Positions 17,626-25,648 of a DNA stretch of 64,000 nt are shown here, one piece after another. The stretch spans positions 124,001 to 188,000 of the forward strand of contig NZ_LZIR01000075.1 of assembly GCF_001667035.1 (NCBI RefSeq), read 5' to 3'. The notes under the pieces are model-generated. The model was given only the letters and a program-made list of their open reading frames with translations. It did not search any database and was not told where the DNA came from. The stretch is from Mycobacterium sp. 852002-51057_SCH5723018. Its GTDB lineage: Bacteria; Actinomycetota; Actinomycetes; Mycobacteriales; Mycobacteriaceae. The position numbers and the translations under genes were made by a program. Each line of letters begins with the position of its first letter. Position 1 is the first letter of the stretch.

Positions 17626-17975
17626 GGTTGTGCGGCATTTTCATCACCTAACGAATAAGGCTTCCTCGGTATGCAACACGGTCTACCGGCCGAGCCGGAC
17701 CACGGAGCCTCGACGCCTCTCACGGCGTATGCCCGCACGCAGTGCGGCTTCCGGAAAGCCACAGCGCCACAGGCGATTACGTCACAGTGACGAATATATC
17801 CCTGTGCGCGCCCGGACGAAGGGACGTGGTGCGGCAATGCTGCAAGCATTTTTCAGCGCCGCGCCACGCCGAGCAGGCGCACGTCCGTTCGGGAAGCGAG
17901 TCCCGAAATCAGCACTGTGACGTGCTCCGAATCGGCGGCCAACCCGATCGCGCGCGCCGAGAAATCCTGGCGTGA
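17626..17975. other. Stretch with no supported gene
   Basis: 350 bp between the frameshifted SnoaL-like gene and the third recombinase-relic repeat. Only short overlapping frames without recognisable motifs are present, and no hairpin terminator is obvious. Confidence 0.5.
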
Positions 17976-18015
17976 AAGGGGTGCAAGTTCTTTCACTTAA
18001 TGCAACTCGCTACCT
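17976..18015. repeat. Third copy: recombinase 5' end only
   Basis: Bases 17976-18015 match 14724-14763 closely (AAGGGGTGC, then CTTAATGCAACTCGCTACC) and then diverge. This is the start of the recombinase gene plus its upstream DNA, with the rest lost. Confidence 0.6.
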
Positions 18016-18116
18016 TTTGTGCCGATAAGCGACATTATGTCAGGTAAAGTATCCCGAGTTGCGCTGTACACCAAAGGTTTTGGTAGTTGAAGACAAGCGA
18101 TGCGATAGCGCAGGGC

Positions 18117-18182
18117 TTACAGATCCAAGACGATGCGCAGGGCCGCATCAACGCGGCGCATCTCGTCGAAGCTGAGGAACCC
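18117..18182 (-). pseudogene. C-terminal relic of a MazF/PemK-like toxin
   Basis: On the minus strand the frame ending with TAA at 18117 reads VGFLSFDEMRRVDAALRIVL then DL. MazF-type endoribonucleases often end with Glu/Asp-Met-Arg-x-Val-Asp and a Leu-rich tail. It has no upstream toxin body and is joined to the DinB-like gene. A similar 3' end occurs at 20224-20283. Family call is inference from about 20 residues. Confidence 0.4.
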
Positions 18183-18507
18183 GACGCTCGGCGACCTCGA
18201 CCGGGTCCTGCTCGGCGTATCCCTCGCAGGGCACGCGTTCGTCGCGGTCCATTGGCACGGCGACGGGCACGTCGACGCGGCGAGCCAGCAGTACTCGCTC
18301 GCGCTGGGTGATTAGTACGTCGCGGACCAGGCAGGCATATTCCAATGGCGACCACAGCTCGGGTGCGATCCGCCGAGCCAGCCTCGTTCGTGCGGTGGTG
18401 GTAAGCAGCCCGGCAAGTTCGGCAACGCCAACCCGGATATCGTCGCCAGCCCGTGTCGCGGCGGCCAGGTCATAGGCGTACCCGCACTCCTCGCACCGTT
18501 CCATCAC
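18148..18507 (-). pseudogene. Truncated DinB-like/zinc-ribbon protein
   Basis: 119 residues starting MMERCEECGYAYDLAAATRA with a CxxC motif. LWSPLEYACLVRDVLITQRE and MDRDERVPCEGYAEQDPVEV follow, as in mycobacterial DinB-superfamily proteins. Those run on for about 60 more residues with the metal-binding histidines of the last helices, which are absent here. The frame runs straight into the toxin-like relic, so the 3' half was probably lost in a deletion. Confidence 0.6.
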
Positions 18508-18667
18508 CGCAGTTTATGGACAAGTCAGCCCGGCGGATCTAACGAGGATCGGGGCCTTTGGTCGCCGCACAGACTGCGTACGTGAGAATCGCCGGGGGGC
18601 CTGGGCAGACCCGTCTCCCGACACCGCCTGCACAGCGTGAACTGGTCTGGTCAACGATAATGAGGCA

Positions 18668-18943
18668 GTGGACGATCGGGCTGAATCGGCCTTGGCGTGG
18701 GAACTGGCTGATGCGATCAGCCCCCTGCTGGCCGTTGCGGACCGCGACCGGCTTTACGCCGCCCTCGGGTCCGGAGATTCATACAGCGCAATTGATGCAG
18801 TGCTGCAAAACGTGGCGCACCACCGGTTTCCCTTACCTACCGAGCTGATAACCGAACTCGCTGAGTGGCTCACCGCCTACGCGCACAGCGACGAGGCGCC
18901 GCGCCTTCACAGACTGCTCCGCACCATCAGATCTTTGCACTGA
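18668..18943 (+). CDS. Small hypothetical protein
   Basis: 91 residues from the GTG at 18668 (MDDRAESALAWELADAISPL to LLRTIRSLH). It is acidic, mostly helical, without signal peptide or membrane segment, and no family is recognised. It looks coding from its amino-acid balance and from the absence of a better frame across the region. It lies between the truncated DinB gene and the IS3 relic. Confidence 0.5.
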   Translation: MDDRAESALAWELADAISPLLAVADRDRLYAALGSGDSYSAIDAVLQNVAHHRFPLPTELITELAEWLTAYAHSDEAPRLHRLLRTIRSLH

Positions 18944-19059
18944 TGTGTTTTTGCTGGGCAACCAACATCGCTGTCGCACATGCCGTTTGCCCGCGGGACG
19001 AACCGGATTCTGCCGCGGCGTCGACCGCAGGTCGCTAGTACCTGACACGACACCGGAAA

Positions 19060-19356
19060 AGCCTTTTCCCGGCAGGTTCGATTGCGACAAATACGCCGCG
19101 GCCCGACGCAGCACCTCGTTCTCCTGCTCGAGCAGTTTTATCCGTCGACGGGCCTCCCGCAGCTCCGACGACTCGCTGGTGGTCGTGCCCGGCTTGGCGC
19201 CATCATCGAATGTCGGCCTGGCGCATCCACTTCGACAACGTGATCGGATGCACCCCGAAATCAGCGGCGATCTGCTCGATCGTCACACCGTCCTCGCGGC
19301 TCCGAGCGACCCGGACAACATCGTCACGAAAACTCCTTGGGATACGGCCGTGCCAT
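19060..19356 (-). mobile_element. IS3-family orfA relic
   Basis: Minus-strand translation starting MARPYPKEF, then after a one-base insertion RDDVVRVARSREDGVTIEQI and AADFGVHPITLSKWMRQAD. After a second inserted base it continues through a coiled segment (EARRRIKLLEQENEVLRRA) and AAYLSQSNLPGKGF. This is the HTH-plus-leucine-zipper orfA of an IS3-family element. The orfB integrase and terminal repeats are missing and two frameshifts are present, so it is dead. Confidence 0.78.
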
Positions 19357-19680
19357 GGTGACATCCTCTCAGCCCGCCCACGCTGGGCAAGCGATCTCGG
19401 TTGTCACCTATTCGTGCAGCAGACCCCATCTTTCTCGCAAGCGTTGTCTAGCCGCCATGCCTGTAGCATGCAGTGACGGCACGAGGATCAACTCATCACT
19501 GACCATCAGCTGCCAAGACTAGGGTCGGTCGACGTCGGGAGCCTCGCTGGCACGTGCCGCTCCCCCACCGATGGACAGACGCGGCACGTCGCGGACGGCG
19601 GCACATAGCCATTGCCTCGGAAGGCGATCGGGGCCGCCAAGCCGGCCAAGCCAGCGCGGGCGCGATGCGGCAGACCCGGA

Positions 19681-20136
19681 TCAGTCGTAGATGACGGCAA
19701 GTCCTTGGCGCTTGAGGTCGGCCAAGCGGTTTCGCATGGCCTGAAGCTGTTCTGGTGAATGCCCCACCCAGTCGGTGATCTCGCCAACTATTCGCACAGG
19801 CTCTCGGGTGCGGTAGGAGCGGGTCGGGTTCCCGGGAAACTTCTTGTCCGTCACGTTCGGGTCGTCCTCGAGCGCGCCTTCCGATTCCACGATGTAGATC
19901 CGACCCGGGCTGTCTCCTTGGGCGAGCTCAGCTGCCCATACCGCGGCATCCAATGTCCGCGTCACATAGACGTGCTTCATGACGCGGCCCGACTCGAAGT
20001 TCGATTGGCGCCCTGGCATCAGCAGATCGCCCACCGCGAGGTCGGCTTTCGTGCCATGAAGCAGCACACCCGGCTTGTGCTCTTCAAAAGGTACCGGCGT
20101 GCTGGCCACAAGATCTCCCCGTCCGTTGCAATGCAT
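19681..20136 (-). CDS. arr: Rifampin ADP-ribosyltransferase (Arr)
   Basis: 151 residues, close by eye to M. smegmatis Arr, which inactivates rifamycins by ADP-ribosylating the ansa-chain hydroxyl with NAD. Visible are LLHGTKADLAVGDLL (active-site His), MKHVYVTRTLDAAVWAAELA (Tyr), and EDDPNVTDKKFPGNPTRSYR (Asp), then REPVRIVGEITDWVGHSPEQ and the LAVIYD ending. The ATG at 20136 was used; a GTG at 20109 (VASTPVPFEEH) would match the usual N-terminus better. The gene is intact amid gene relics. Confidence 0.93.
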   Translation of the reverse strand: MHCNGRGDLVASTPVPFEEHKPGVLLHGTKADLAVGDLLMPGRQSNFESGRVMKHVYVTRTLDAAVWAAELAQGDSPGRIYIVESEGALEDDPNVTDKKFPGNPTRSYRTREPVRIVGEITDWVGHSPEQLQAMRNRLADLKRQGLAVIYD

Positions 20137-20223
20137 GGTCGCACGATTGTGCAGCAGGTCAGGGGGCCTTGCCGCAAGCCCCCCTCTCGGCTCCTATTGC
20201 GTTGTGCGCTAATAGTTTACGCA

Positions 20224-20283
20224 CTACAGGTCCGGCGCGATTCGCATGGCCGCGTCAACAGGGCGCATCTCGTCGACGCTGAG
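20224..20283 (-). pseudogene. Second C-terminal relic of a MazF/PemK-like toxin
   Basis: The minus-strand frame ending with TAG at 20224 reads LSVDEMRPVDAAMRIAPDL, nearly the same as the relic at 18117-18182. No toxin body is found upstream. It lies about 90 bp before arr. Confidence 0.4.
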
Positions 20284-20539
20284 ACAATCCGCTGGTGCCG
20301 AGCCGGCAGGGATCGACCGCCGCGGTTTGTTCGGCGAGCACCGTCAGTGTTGCCCGAGGTGCGGTGAACCGACTGTCACGAGCTGACGGTGGCGCCAGGG
20401 TGTTTTCGCAGTCAACCCAGCAGTATCCGACGCTCGGACGAAATGCCACCACCGGCACACCCCCATAGACTGCACGTCAGACAGGAGCGCGAGTGCGAGC
20501 ATCCGACGCAAACGGTGATTTTGGAGGAACAACACAAAC

Positions 20540-21436
20540 ATGGCGCAGCAACCGAGTGGCCCGACGAAGACACGGACGCGCTCCGAAGACATCCGGGCGC
20601 ACTACGACGTCTCCGACGACTTCTTCGCGCTGTTCCAGGACCCCAGCCGCACTTATAGCTGCGCATTCTTCGAGCCGCCGGATCTCACCCTCGAAGAGGC
20701 TCAGTTCGCCAAGATCGACCTGCACCTGGACAAGCTGGACCTCAAGGCGGGGATGACGCTGCTGGACATCGGCTGCGGTTGGGGTACCACAATGAAGCGG
20801 GCCGTCGAAAGATTCGATGTCAACGTCATCGGCTTAACGCTGTCCCACAACCAGCATGCCCGCTGTGAGCAGGTCCTCGGCGCCATCGACAGCAGCCGGT
20901 CCCGCCAGGTTCGGTTGCAGAACTGGGAAGACTTTTTCGAGCCCGTCGATCGGATCGTGTCGATCGAGGCCTTCGAGCACTTCGGGCACGAGAACTACGA
21001 CGACTTCTTCAAGCGGTGCTTCGACATCATGCCCGCCGACGGCCGGATGACCATCCAGAGCAACGTCAGCTACCACCCTCACGATTTCGCCGCCCGCCGC
21101 AAGAAGCTGACCTTCGAGACGATGCGGTTCATCAAGTTCATGATCACTGAGATCTTCCCTGGTGCGCGGCTGCCGTCCACCGCGATGATGGTCGAACATG
21201 CCGAGAAGGCGGGTTTTACTGTGCTAGAACCCGTTTCGCTGCGTCAGCACTACATCAGGACGCTGCACCTGTGGGGTGACACCCTGGAGTCCAACAGGCA
21301 GAAGGCCATCGAGGTCACTTCCGAAGAGGTCTACAACCGGTATGTGAAGTACCTGCGCGGTTGCGAGCATTACTTCTCCGACGAGATGCTGGACTGCCTC
21401 GTGCTGAGCTACCTCAAGCCGGGGGCTGTCACGTAA
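20540..21436 (+). CDS. Cyclopropane/methoxy mycolic acid synthase family methyltransferase
   Basis: 298-residue SAM-dependent mycolate methyltransferase (CmaA/MmaA/PcaA family), which modifies double bonds of meromycolates in the cytoplasm. It has the N-terminal DIRAHYDVSDDFFALFQDPS, SAM motif LLDIGCGWGTT, GLTLSHNQHARCEQV, and SIEAFEHFGHENYDDFFKR with the bicarbonate/acid residues. The ATG at 20540 follows TTTTGGAGGAACAAC, a good ribosome site. Which ring or methyl product it makes cannot be told. Confidence 0.93.
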   Translation: MAQQPSGPTKTRTRSEDIRAHYDVSDDFFALFQDPSRTYSCAFFEPPDLTLEEAQFAKIDLHLDKLDLKAGMTLLDIGCGWGTTMKRAVERFDVNVIGLTLSHNQHARCEQVLGAIDSSRSRQVRLQNWEDFFEPVDRIVSIEAFEHFGHENYDDFFKRCFDIMPADGRMTIQSNVSYHPHDFAARRKKLTFETMRFIKFMITEIFPGARLPSTAMMVEHAEKAGFTVLEPVSLRQHYIRTLHLWGDTLESNRQKAIEVTSEEVYNRYVKYLRGCEHYFSDEMLDCLVLSYLKPGAVT

Positions 21437-21578
21437 TCTTTGGCCGGCGGTCGGATTGCCGGCTACACGGCTCATCCGGGCGCAGCACTGGATACCCCAG
21501 AGCCCAAGGCGCCGGGAAGTGACCGCGGTCATTCCAAAATCCTAATACCGCCGGTACTGCATACTTTATGATCGTTGG

Positions 21579-22022
21579 GTGGCTTATCAGACCGTGGTGG
21601 TCGGGACGGACGGCTCCGACTCGTCGCTGCGTGCGGTGGAACGCGCAGGCACCATTGCCGCAGAGTCGGACGCGAGGTTGATTGTCGCTACGGCGTACTT
21701 ACCCCACAAGGAGGATCCCCACGGGGTCGACCTTCTCAAGGACGAGAGTTACTTGGTGAGCGGCGACGCCCCGGTCTATGCGATCCTTCGCACGGCCCGC
21801 GACCGGGCCAAGGCCGTCGGCGCCAAAGACATAGACGAGCGGGCAATCGTCGGTGCGCCCGTCAAGGTGTTGGTGGAGCTGGCCGAGGACGTCGACGCCG
21901 ACCTGCTGGTCGTGGGCGACGTGGGACTGAACACCCTCGCCGACCGCGTGTTGGGGTCGGTGCCCACCGCTGTTTCCCGCCGGGCCAACACCGACGTGCT
22001 GATCGTGCACACCACCGGCTGA
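21579..22022 (+). CDS. Universal stress protein (UspA family)
   Basis: 147 residues starting at GTG 21579 (MAYQTVVVGTDGSDSSLRAV). It has a single Usp domain with the ATP-binding ending LLVVGDVGLNTLADRVLGSV, then PTAVSRRANTDVLIVHTTG. The G-x2-G-x9-G(S/T) motif is partly altered (VGDVGLN for VG..G..G). No DosR box was seen upstream. Confidence 0.9.
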   Translation: MAYQTVVVGTDGSDSSLRAVERAGTIAAESDARLIVATAYLPHKEDPHGVDLLKDESYLVSGDAPVYAILRTARDRAKAVGAKDIDERAIVGAPVKVLVELAEDVDADLLVVGDVGLNTLADRVLGSVPTAVSRRANTDVLIVHTTG

Positions 22023-22196
22023 TCGGTGACCATTGAGCCCGAGCGCGCGAAGCAATGGGGCGAACGCCGGCACTGGGTTGGTCTGTGAATCCGCTGCTTG
22101 CCGATTCACGCGCATTGCCGCTGTCACCGCGAGGGATTGTCTGCGCGCCCGACGCTTTCGGCTATGCCGGTGTGGGCTGTCCCTGCCGCAGACGGT

Positions 22197-22901
22197 TTAG
22201 CTCGACGGTGGGTCCGCGATAGTGCGGTCTACGAGTTCTTGGGCGATCTGGCGCACAGGGGTGTTGCGGTCTTGGGAGAGCCGGGTGAGCAGCTCAAAGG
22301 CACGCACCGCATCGACGTGAAACCGCTCCATGATGATGCCTTTGGCTTGGCCGATGACATCGCGGCTAGTCAGCGCCGACGTGAACTGGTGTTCTCGGTT
22401 GGCGGAAATGATCAAGGCGGCCGCGTGGGTGGCCAACATGGCGCCGATCGTTTCGACCTCGGGATCGAAAGTTCCGGTGCTGCGACTGAACAGATTCAGC
22501 GCCCCAGAACCCTTGGAGTACGTGTAGAGCTGATACGACACCACACCACCCACCCCGGCCTCAGCGGCCGCAGCGCCAAACCGCGGCCAGCGCGGATCAT
22601 TTCCGACGTCGGGGCTGCGGATCACCGCGTCCACGGCCGCGGCCTCCACGCATGGGCCTTCCTCCAATTCGCATTGCGTGGTGTCGAGTTCGATCATGAT
22701 CGGCGCGGTGGGCTTCAGCGAGCGAAATTCTCCGTCCTCGATCAACAACACGTCGGCGTAATCCACGCCCTGCATCAACGCCACCGCGGCGGCGGTCACC
22801 CGGCCCAACGCCTCGTCGACCGCGTTCTCGCCTGCAAAGCTGGCGGCCAATTCCCGCATCGTCGAACGCAGCACATCGTCATAGCTGGCGGTGCCGTCCA
22901 T
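22197..22901 (-). CDS. GAF-ANTAR RNA-binding antitermination regulator
   Basis: 234 residues from the ATG at 22901, preceded by AAAGGAGG. It has an N-terminal GAF sensor (about residues 20-155: VDYADVLLIEDGEFRSLKPT; GVVSYQLYTYSKGSGALNLF) and a C-terminal ANTAR domain (TSRDVIGQAKGIIMERFHVD, AFELLTRLSQDRNTPVRQIA). ANTAR proteins bind dual-hairpin RNA to stop termination. An ANTAR-only protein is encoded downstream on the other strand at 23357. Confidence 0.9.
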   Translation of the reverse strand: MDGTASYDDVLRSTMRELAASFAGENAVDEALGRVTAAAVALMQGVDYADVLLIEDGEFRSLKPTAPIMIELDTTQCELEEGPCVEAAAVDAVIRSPDVGNDPRWPRFGAAAAEAGVGGVVSYQLYTYSKGSGALNLFSRSTGTFDPEVETIGAMLATHAAALIISANREHQFTSALTSRDVIGQAKGIIMERFHVDAVRAFELLTRLSQDRNTPVRQIAQELVDRTIADPPSS

Positions 22902-23356
22902 CAGCGCCTCCTTTCGGGGCAGCCCAGAACTCGGCGCCGAACCAATAGTTGTTACGGCCGTTATACCCATAAAGCGTTGGGGCAACCGGACACCATGACA
23001 GCAGTGATCACCGGTGTTCAGATAGGCGCCGCTTCCACACACGCAGCGTTCAAGGCAGGGTGATCGCCGGCTTAAGGCCGGCTGGGAACTGCCCACACAG
23101 AGGCCCTAGCTTGCACCCGGTGGTCAGTGCGACGAGGCAGGAGTGACCGTTGCCGGCGCGTAGCGCCTTGCGGTGCTCGGGCACCCGCCCGGGTTCGCGG
23201 GACTGCGGGATTCGTTCATCGAGTTGGGGTGTCGGGCAGTTTCGTCGCGGCAAGGGCCGTTGCAGCCTGCCACGGAATTGGCCTGAATAGACGCCGGCGT
23301 GGCGGGTATTCCGGCAATGCCGTTTAGCCGATAGGTGTCGTTAAAGGGAGTGCCAC

Positions 23357-23614
23357 GTGATCAACTGTGGCGTCATGTCGGATGCGCGGATATTTGATGT
23401 CGCCAAGGGCGTGTTGATTGCGACGCGCGGGTGCGGATTGGATGAGGCGTTGGCAGAACTGGTCGGCGTCGCCGAAGGCGATCAGGTAGGCGTGTTCGCG
23501 GTGGCTCGGGCATTGGTGTCCTTGGCGACGCCCGGCGTCACCCAGGAACGCGATGCCGCCGCGGTGGACGCCGCCACGAAGGCGTGGGGCCACTTGTTCG
23601 CCGTTCACCGCTGA
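23357..23614 (+). CDS. ANTAR-domain-only protein
   Basis: 85 residues from the GTG at 23357, with TTAAAGGGAG upstream. IFDVAKGVLIATRGCGLDEA and the following helix resemble ANTAR helices 1-2, followed by VARALVSLATPGVT. No GAF or PAS sensor is present. It may act as a stand-alone RNA binder or partner of the GAF-ANTAR protein; inference. Confidence 0.65.
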   Translation: MINCGVMSDARIFDVAKGVLIATRGCGLDEALAELVGVAEGDQVGVFAVARALVSLATPGVTQERDAAAVDAATKAWGHLFAVHR

Positions 23615-23628
23615 GATCTTGTCGTTAG

Positions 23629-23772
23629 ATGCCGGATCGTTATCCCTCTTTGGCTAGTCCGCCGCCCGGACAAGGCACCGCGGCTGAGCTCGACATGTTG
23701 GCCACCCTCAACGAACGAGTCCTGCGCCACCTGGCCAAAGACGACTCCCCCTCCGAAGACGAGCCCTCATAG
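23629..23772 (+). CDS. Small hypothetical protein
   Basis: 47 codons from an ATG 15 bases after the ANTAR stop (MPDRYPSLASPPPGQGTAAE, then LDMLATLNERVLRHLAKDDS). The composition is coding-like and it may be cotranscribed with the ANTAR gene. No family recognised. Confidence 0.4.
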   Translation: MPDRYPSLASPPPGQGTAAELDMLATLNERVLRHLAKDDSPSEDEPS

Positions 23773-23833
23773 CGGGTGGCCACCAGGACCAGTCGCGAGT
23801 TCAGCTGTTCGGAATCGGTTGATCGTCGGATGA

Positions 23834-24421
23834 TCAGGACGGACGGTCCAGATTCAGCAATTCGATCGCAGTGCTGATGCCCGTCTCGAGCACCTCGTCG
23901 GACAGAGCCGGGTCAGTGACAGCGCGGGCGAGTTGCAGGCTGCCCACAATGAGCGTGAACAATCCGGTCGCCCTCTTTCGGCCGGCCGCCGGGTCTCGTG
24001 GCGAAAGTTGCGATGCCACTGCATCGATGATGGATTGCACGCCCGAGGTGTACGAGCCGCGGATTTCTTCGTCGCAACGGCCTATCTCGTCCAGCAGCGC
24101 CGCCGATGGACAACCGCTCGCCGGTTGGTCGCGATGACTAGGCGAAAGATATTCGCGGATGAACTGCTCGATTGCCGCCCCGCCGGGCAGGAGCGCCTTC
24201 ATCGTGGCGGCTTGAAGTGCCAGTTGGTCCGCTACCACGTTCGCGACGAGGTCGTTCTTCGATTTGAAGTGCGCGTAGAAGGCGCCGTTCGTTAGCCCGG
24301 CGTCCGACATCAATGCCGCGATGCCTGATCCGTCGATGCCGTCGCGCTTCAGACGGCGTCCCGCGCTGTCGACGATCCGGCGCCGCGTCTCGCTCTTGTG
24401 CGAGCTGTCGTACCTGGCCAC
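23834..24421 (-). CDS. TetR-family transcriptional regulator
   Basis: 195 residues with an N-terminal helix-turn-helix (ETRRRIVDSAGRRLKRDGID, LMSDAGLTNGAFYAHFKSK) of the AcrR/TetR type and a C-terminal helical domain containing ASGCPSAALLDEIGR. It is divergent from the tandem hydrolase genes starting at 24782, a likely target. The intergenic DNA has an AT-rich patch near 24460-24490. Confidence 0.88.
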   Translation of the reverse strand: MARYDSSHKSETRRRIVDSAGRRLKRDGIDGSGIAALMSDAGLTNGAFYAHFKSKNDLVANVVADQLALQAATMKALLPGGAAIEQFIREYLSPSHRDQPASGCPSAALLDEIGRCDEEIRGSYTSGVQSIIDAVASQLSPRDPAAGRKRATGLFTLIVGSLQLARAVTDPALSDEVLETGISTAIELLNLDRPS

Positions 24422-24781
24422 AGCAATCTCCTTTCCGGGACCGCGTCTTGACTCAGCCTAGCATATTGGCTTACAGTCGTAATATTATGATCGGCAGGCA
24501 ATGAGAAGCGGCACGTACGGCCGCGTGACGGTTCAGTCCGTCGGCCAGTGCGGTGGCGGCGGTCTCGGGCTCCCCTATCGGGTGCGGTTGCACCCGGGTC
24601 GTCGTGCCGGCGCGATGGATTGTGATCTCGGCGCTGCGGGGCGTCATCAATCCCCTCTTCGACGCCCGTCTGGCCCGCGATCCGAGCAATCTCAACGTGC
24701 TTGCCGTACTCGACAGGCCTAACCGAAATGGCTGAACATTCCCTCCGCGTCCTGCGCGGACATGACACCGGAAGAGATGGC
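24422..24781. other. Intergenic stretch with promoter-like AT-rich patch and no supported gene
   Basis: 360 bp. Around 24460-24490 the sequence is unusually AT rich (GTAATATTATGATC), fit for a promoter. Minus-strand frames give coding-like peptides (MTPRSAEITIHRAGTTTRVQ), possibly a relic, but no family is recognised. Confidence 0.35.
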
Positions 24782-25648
24782 ATGACCACCTGGAAAGACA
24801 CGCCCACACGCAAGATTCGGGCCAACGGAGTCGAGTTCGCCTACCGCGAACTCGGACCCGACACAGGCGTCCCGGTGGTCTTTCTGCACCACCTGACCGC
24901 AGTTCTCGACGACTGGGATCCACGGGTCATCGACGGGATCGCCGCGCACCGCCGCGTCATCGCGTTCGACAACCGGGGCGTCGGCGCGACGAGTTCCAAG
25001 GTGCCCACGAACATCGACCAGATGGGCGCGGACGCGATCGCGTTCATTCGGGCGCTCGGCTTGACCCAGGTCGACCTGCTGGGATTCTCACTCGGTGGCG
25101 GCGTGGCTCAGATGGTCGCCCTGCAGGCACCAGACCTGGTGCGACGCATGATCCTCGCCGGCACCGGTCCGCGCGGCGGCGGAGGCATCGAGCAGATCAC
25201 CAAGATCTTCGTCATCGCCTACGTGAAAGCCGCTCTCACGCTGAGCGATCCCAGGAACTTCCTCTTCTTCCCTCGCACCTCGGAAGGCAAGCGCGCCGCC
25301 TCCGACTACTTCCGCCGCCTCAAGGAGCGCACGCAGGACCGCGACAAGCCCATATCGGTTCAAGCGCGCGTCGCGCAATTGAGAGCAATCCGAGCGGTCG
25401 GACTCAGCGCTCCCGACGACCTGTCGAAGATCGACCAGCCGGTCCTGGTGGCCAACGGCGACCACGACCTGATGGTCGACAGCGGTCTGTCCGCCGACAT
25501 CGCACGACGAATTCCCAACGCGGAACTGAAGATCTACCCGCGATCGGGACACGGCGGAGTCTTCCAGCACCACGAGATGTTCGTCGCCGACGTACTGCGC
25601 TTTCTCGGTGACGACTCGACCCGCCACGACAAAGGGAGTGTTCGATGA
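24782..25648 (+). CDS. Alpha/beta-fold hydrolase (tandem copy 1)
   Basis: 288 residues. It has VVFLHHLTAVLDDWDPR (oxyanion region, HH instead of HG), AFDNRGVGATSSKVPTNID, nucleophile GFSLGGGVAQM, acid in VLVANGDHDLMV and His in PRSGHGGVFQHHEMF. It is close to its neighbour at 25645 along its whole length, and the two overlap by ATGA. Substrate unknown; similar proteins are often chloroperoxidase or lactonase-like. Confidence 0.87.
   Translation: MTTWKDTPTRKIRANGVEFAYRELGPDTGVPVVFLHHLTAVLDDWDPRVIDGIAAHRRVIAFDNRGVGATSSKVPTNIDQMGADAIAFIRALGLTQVDLLGFSLGGGVAQMVALQAPDLVRRMILAGTGPRGGGGIEQITKIFVIAYVKAALTLSDPRNFLFFPRTSEGKRAASDYFRRLKERTQDRDKPISVQARVAQLRAIRAVGLSAPDDLSKIDQPVLVANGDHDLMVDSGLSADIARRIPNAELKIYPRSGHGGVFQHHEMFVADVLRFLGDDSTRHDKGSVR

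Noticed and set aside
24501..24825. Possible gene in the TetR-hydrolase gap
   Set aside because: Several frames overlap with no recognisable motif and no ribosome site; treated as a gene-free stretch.
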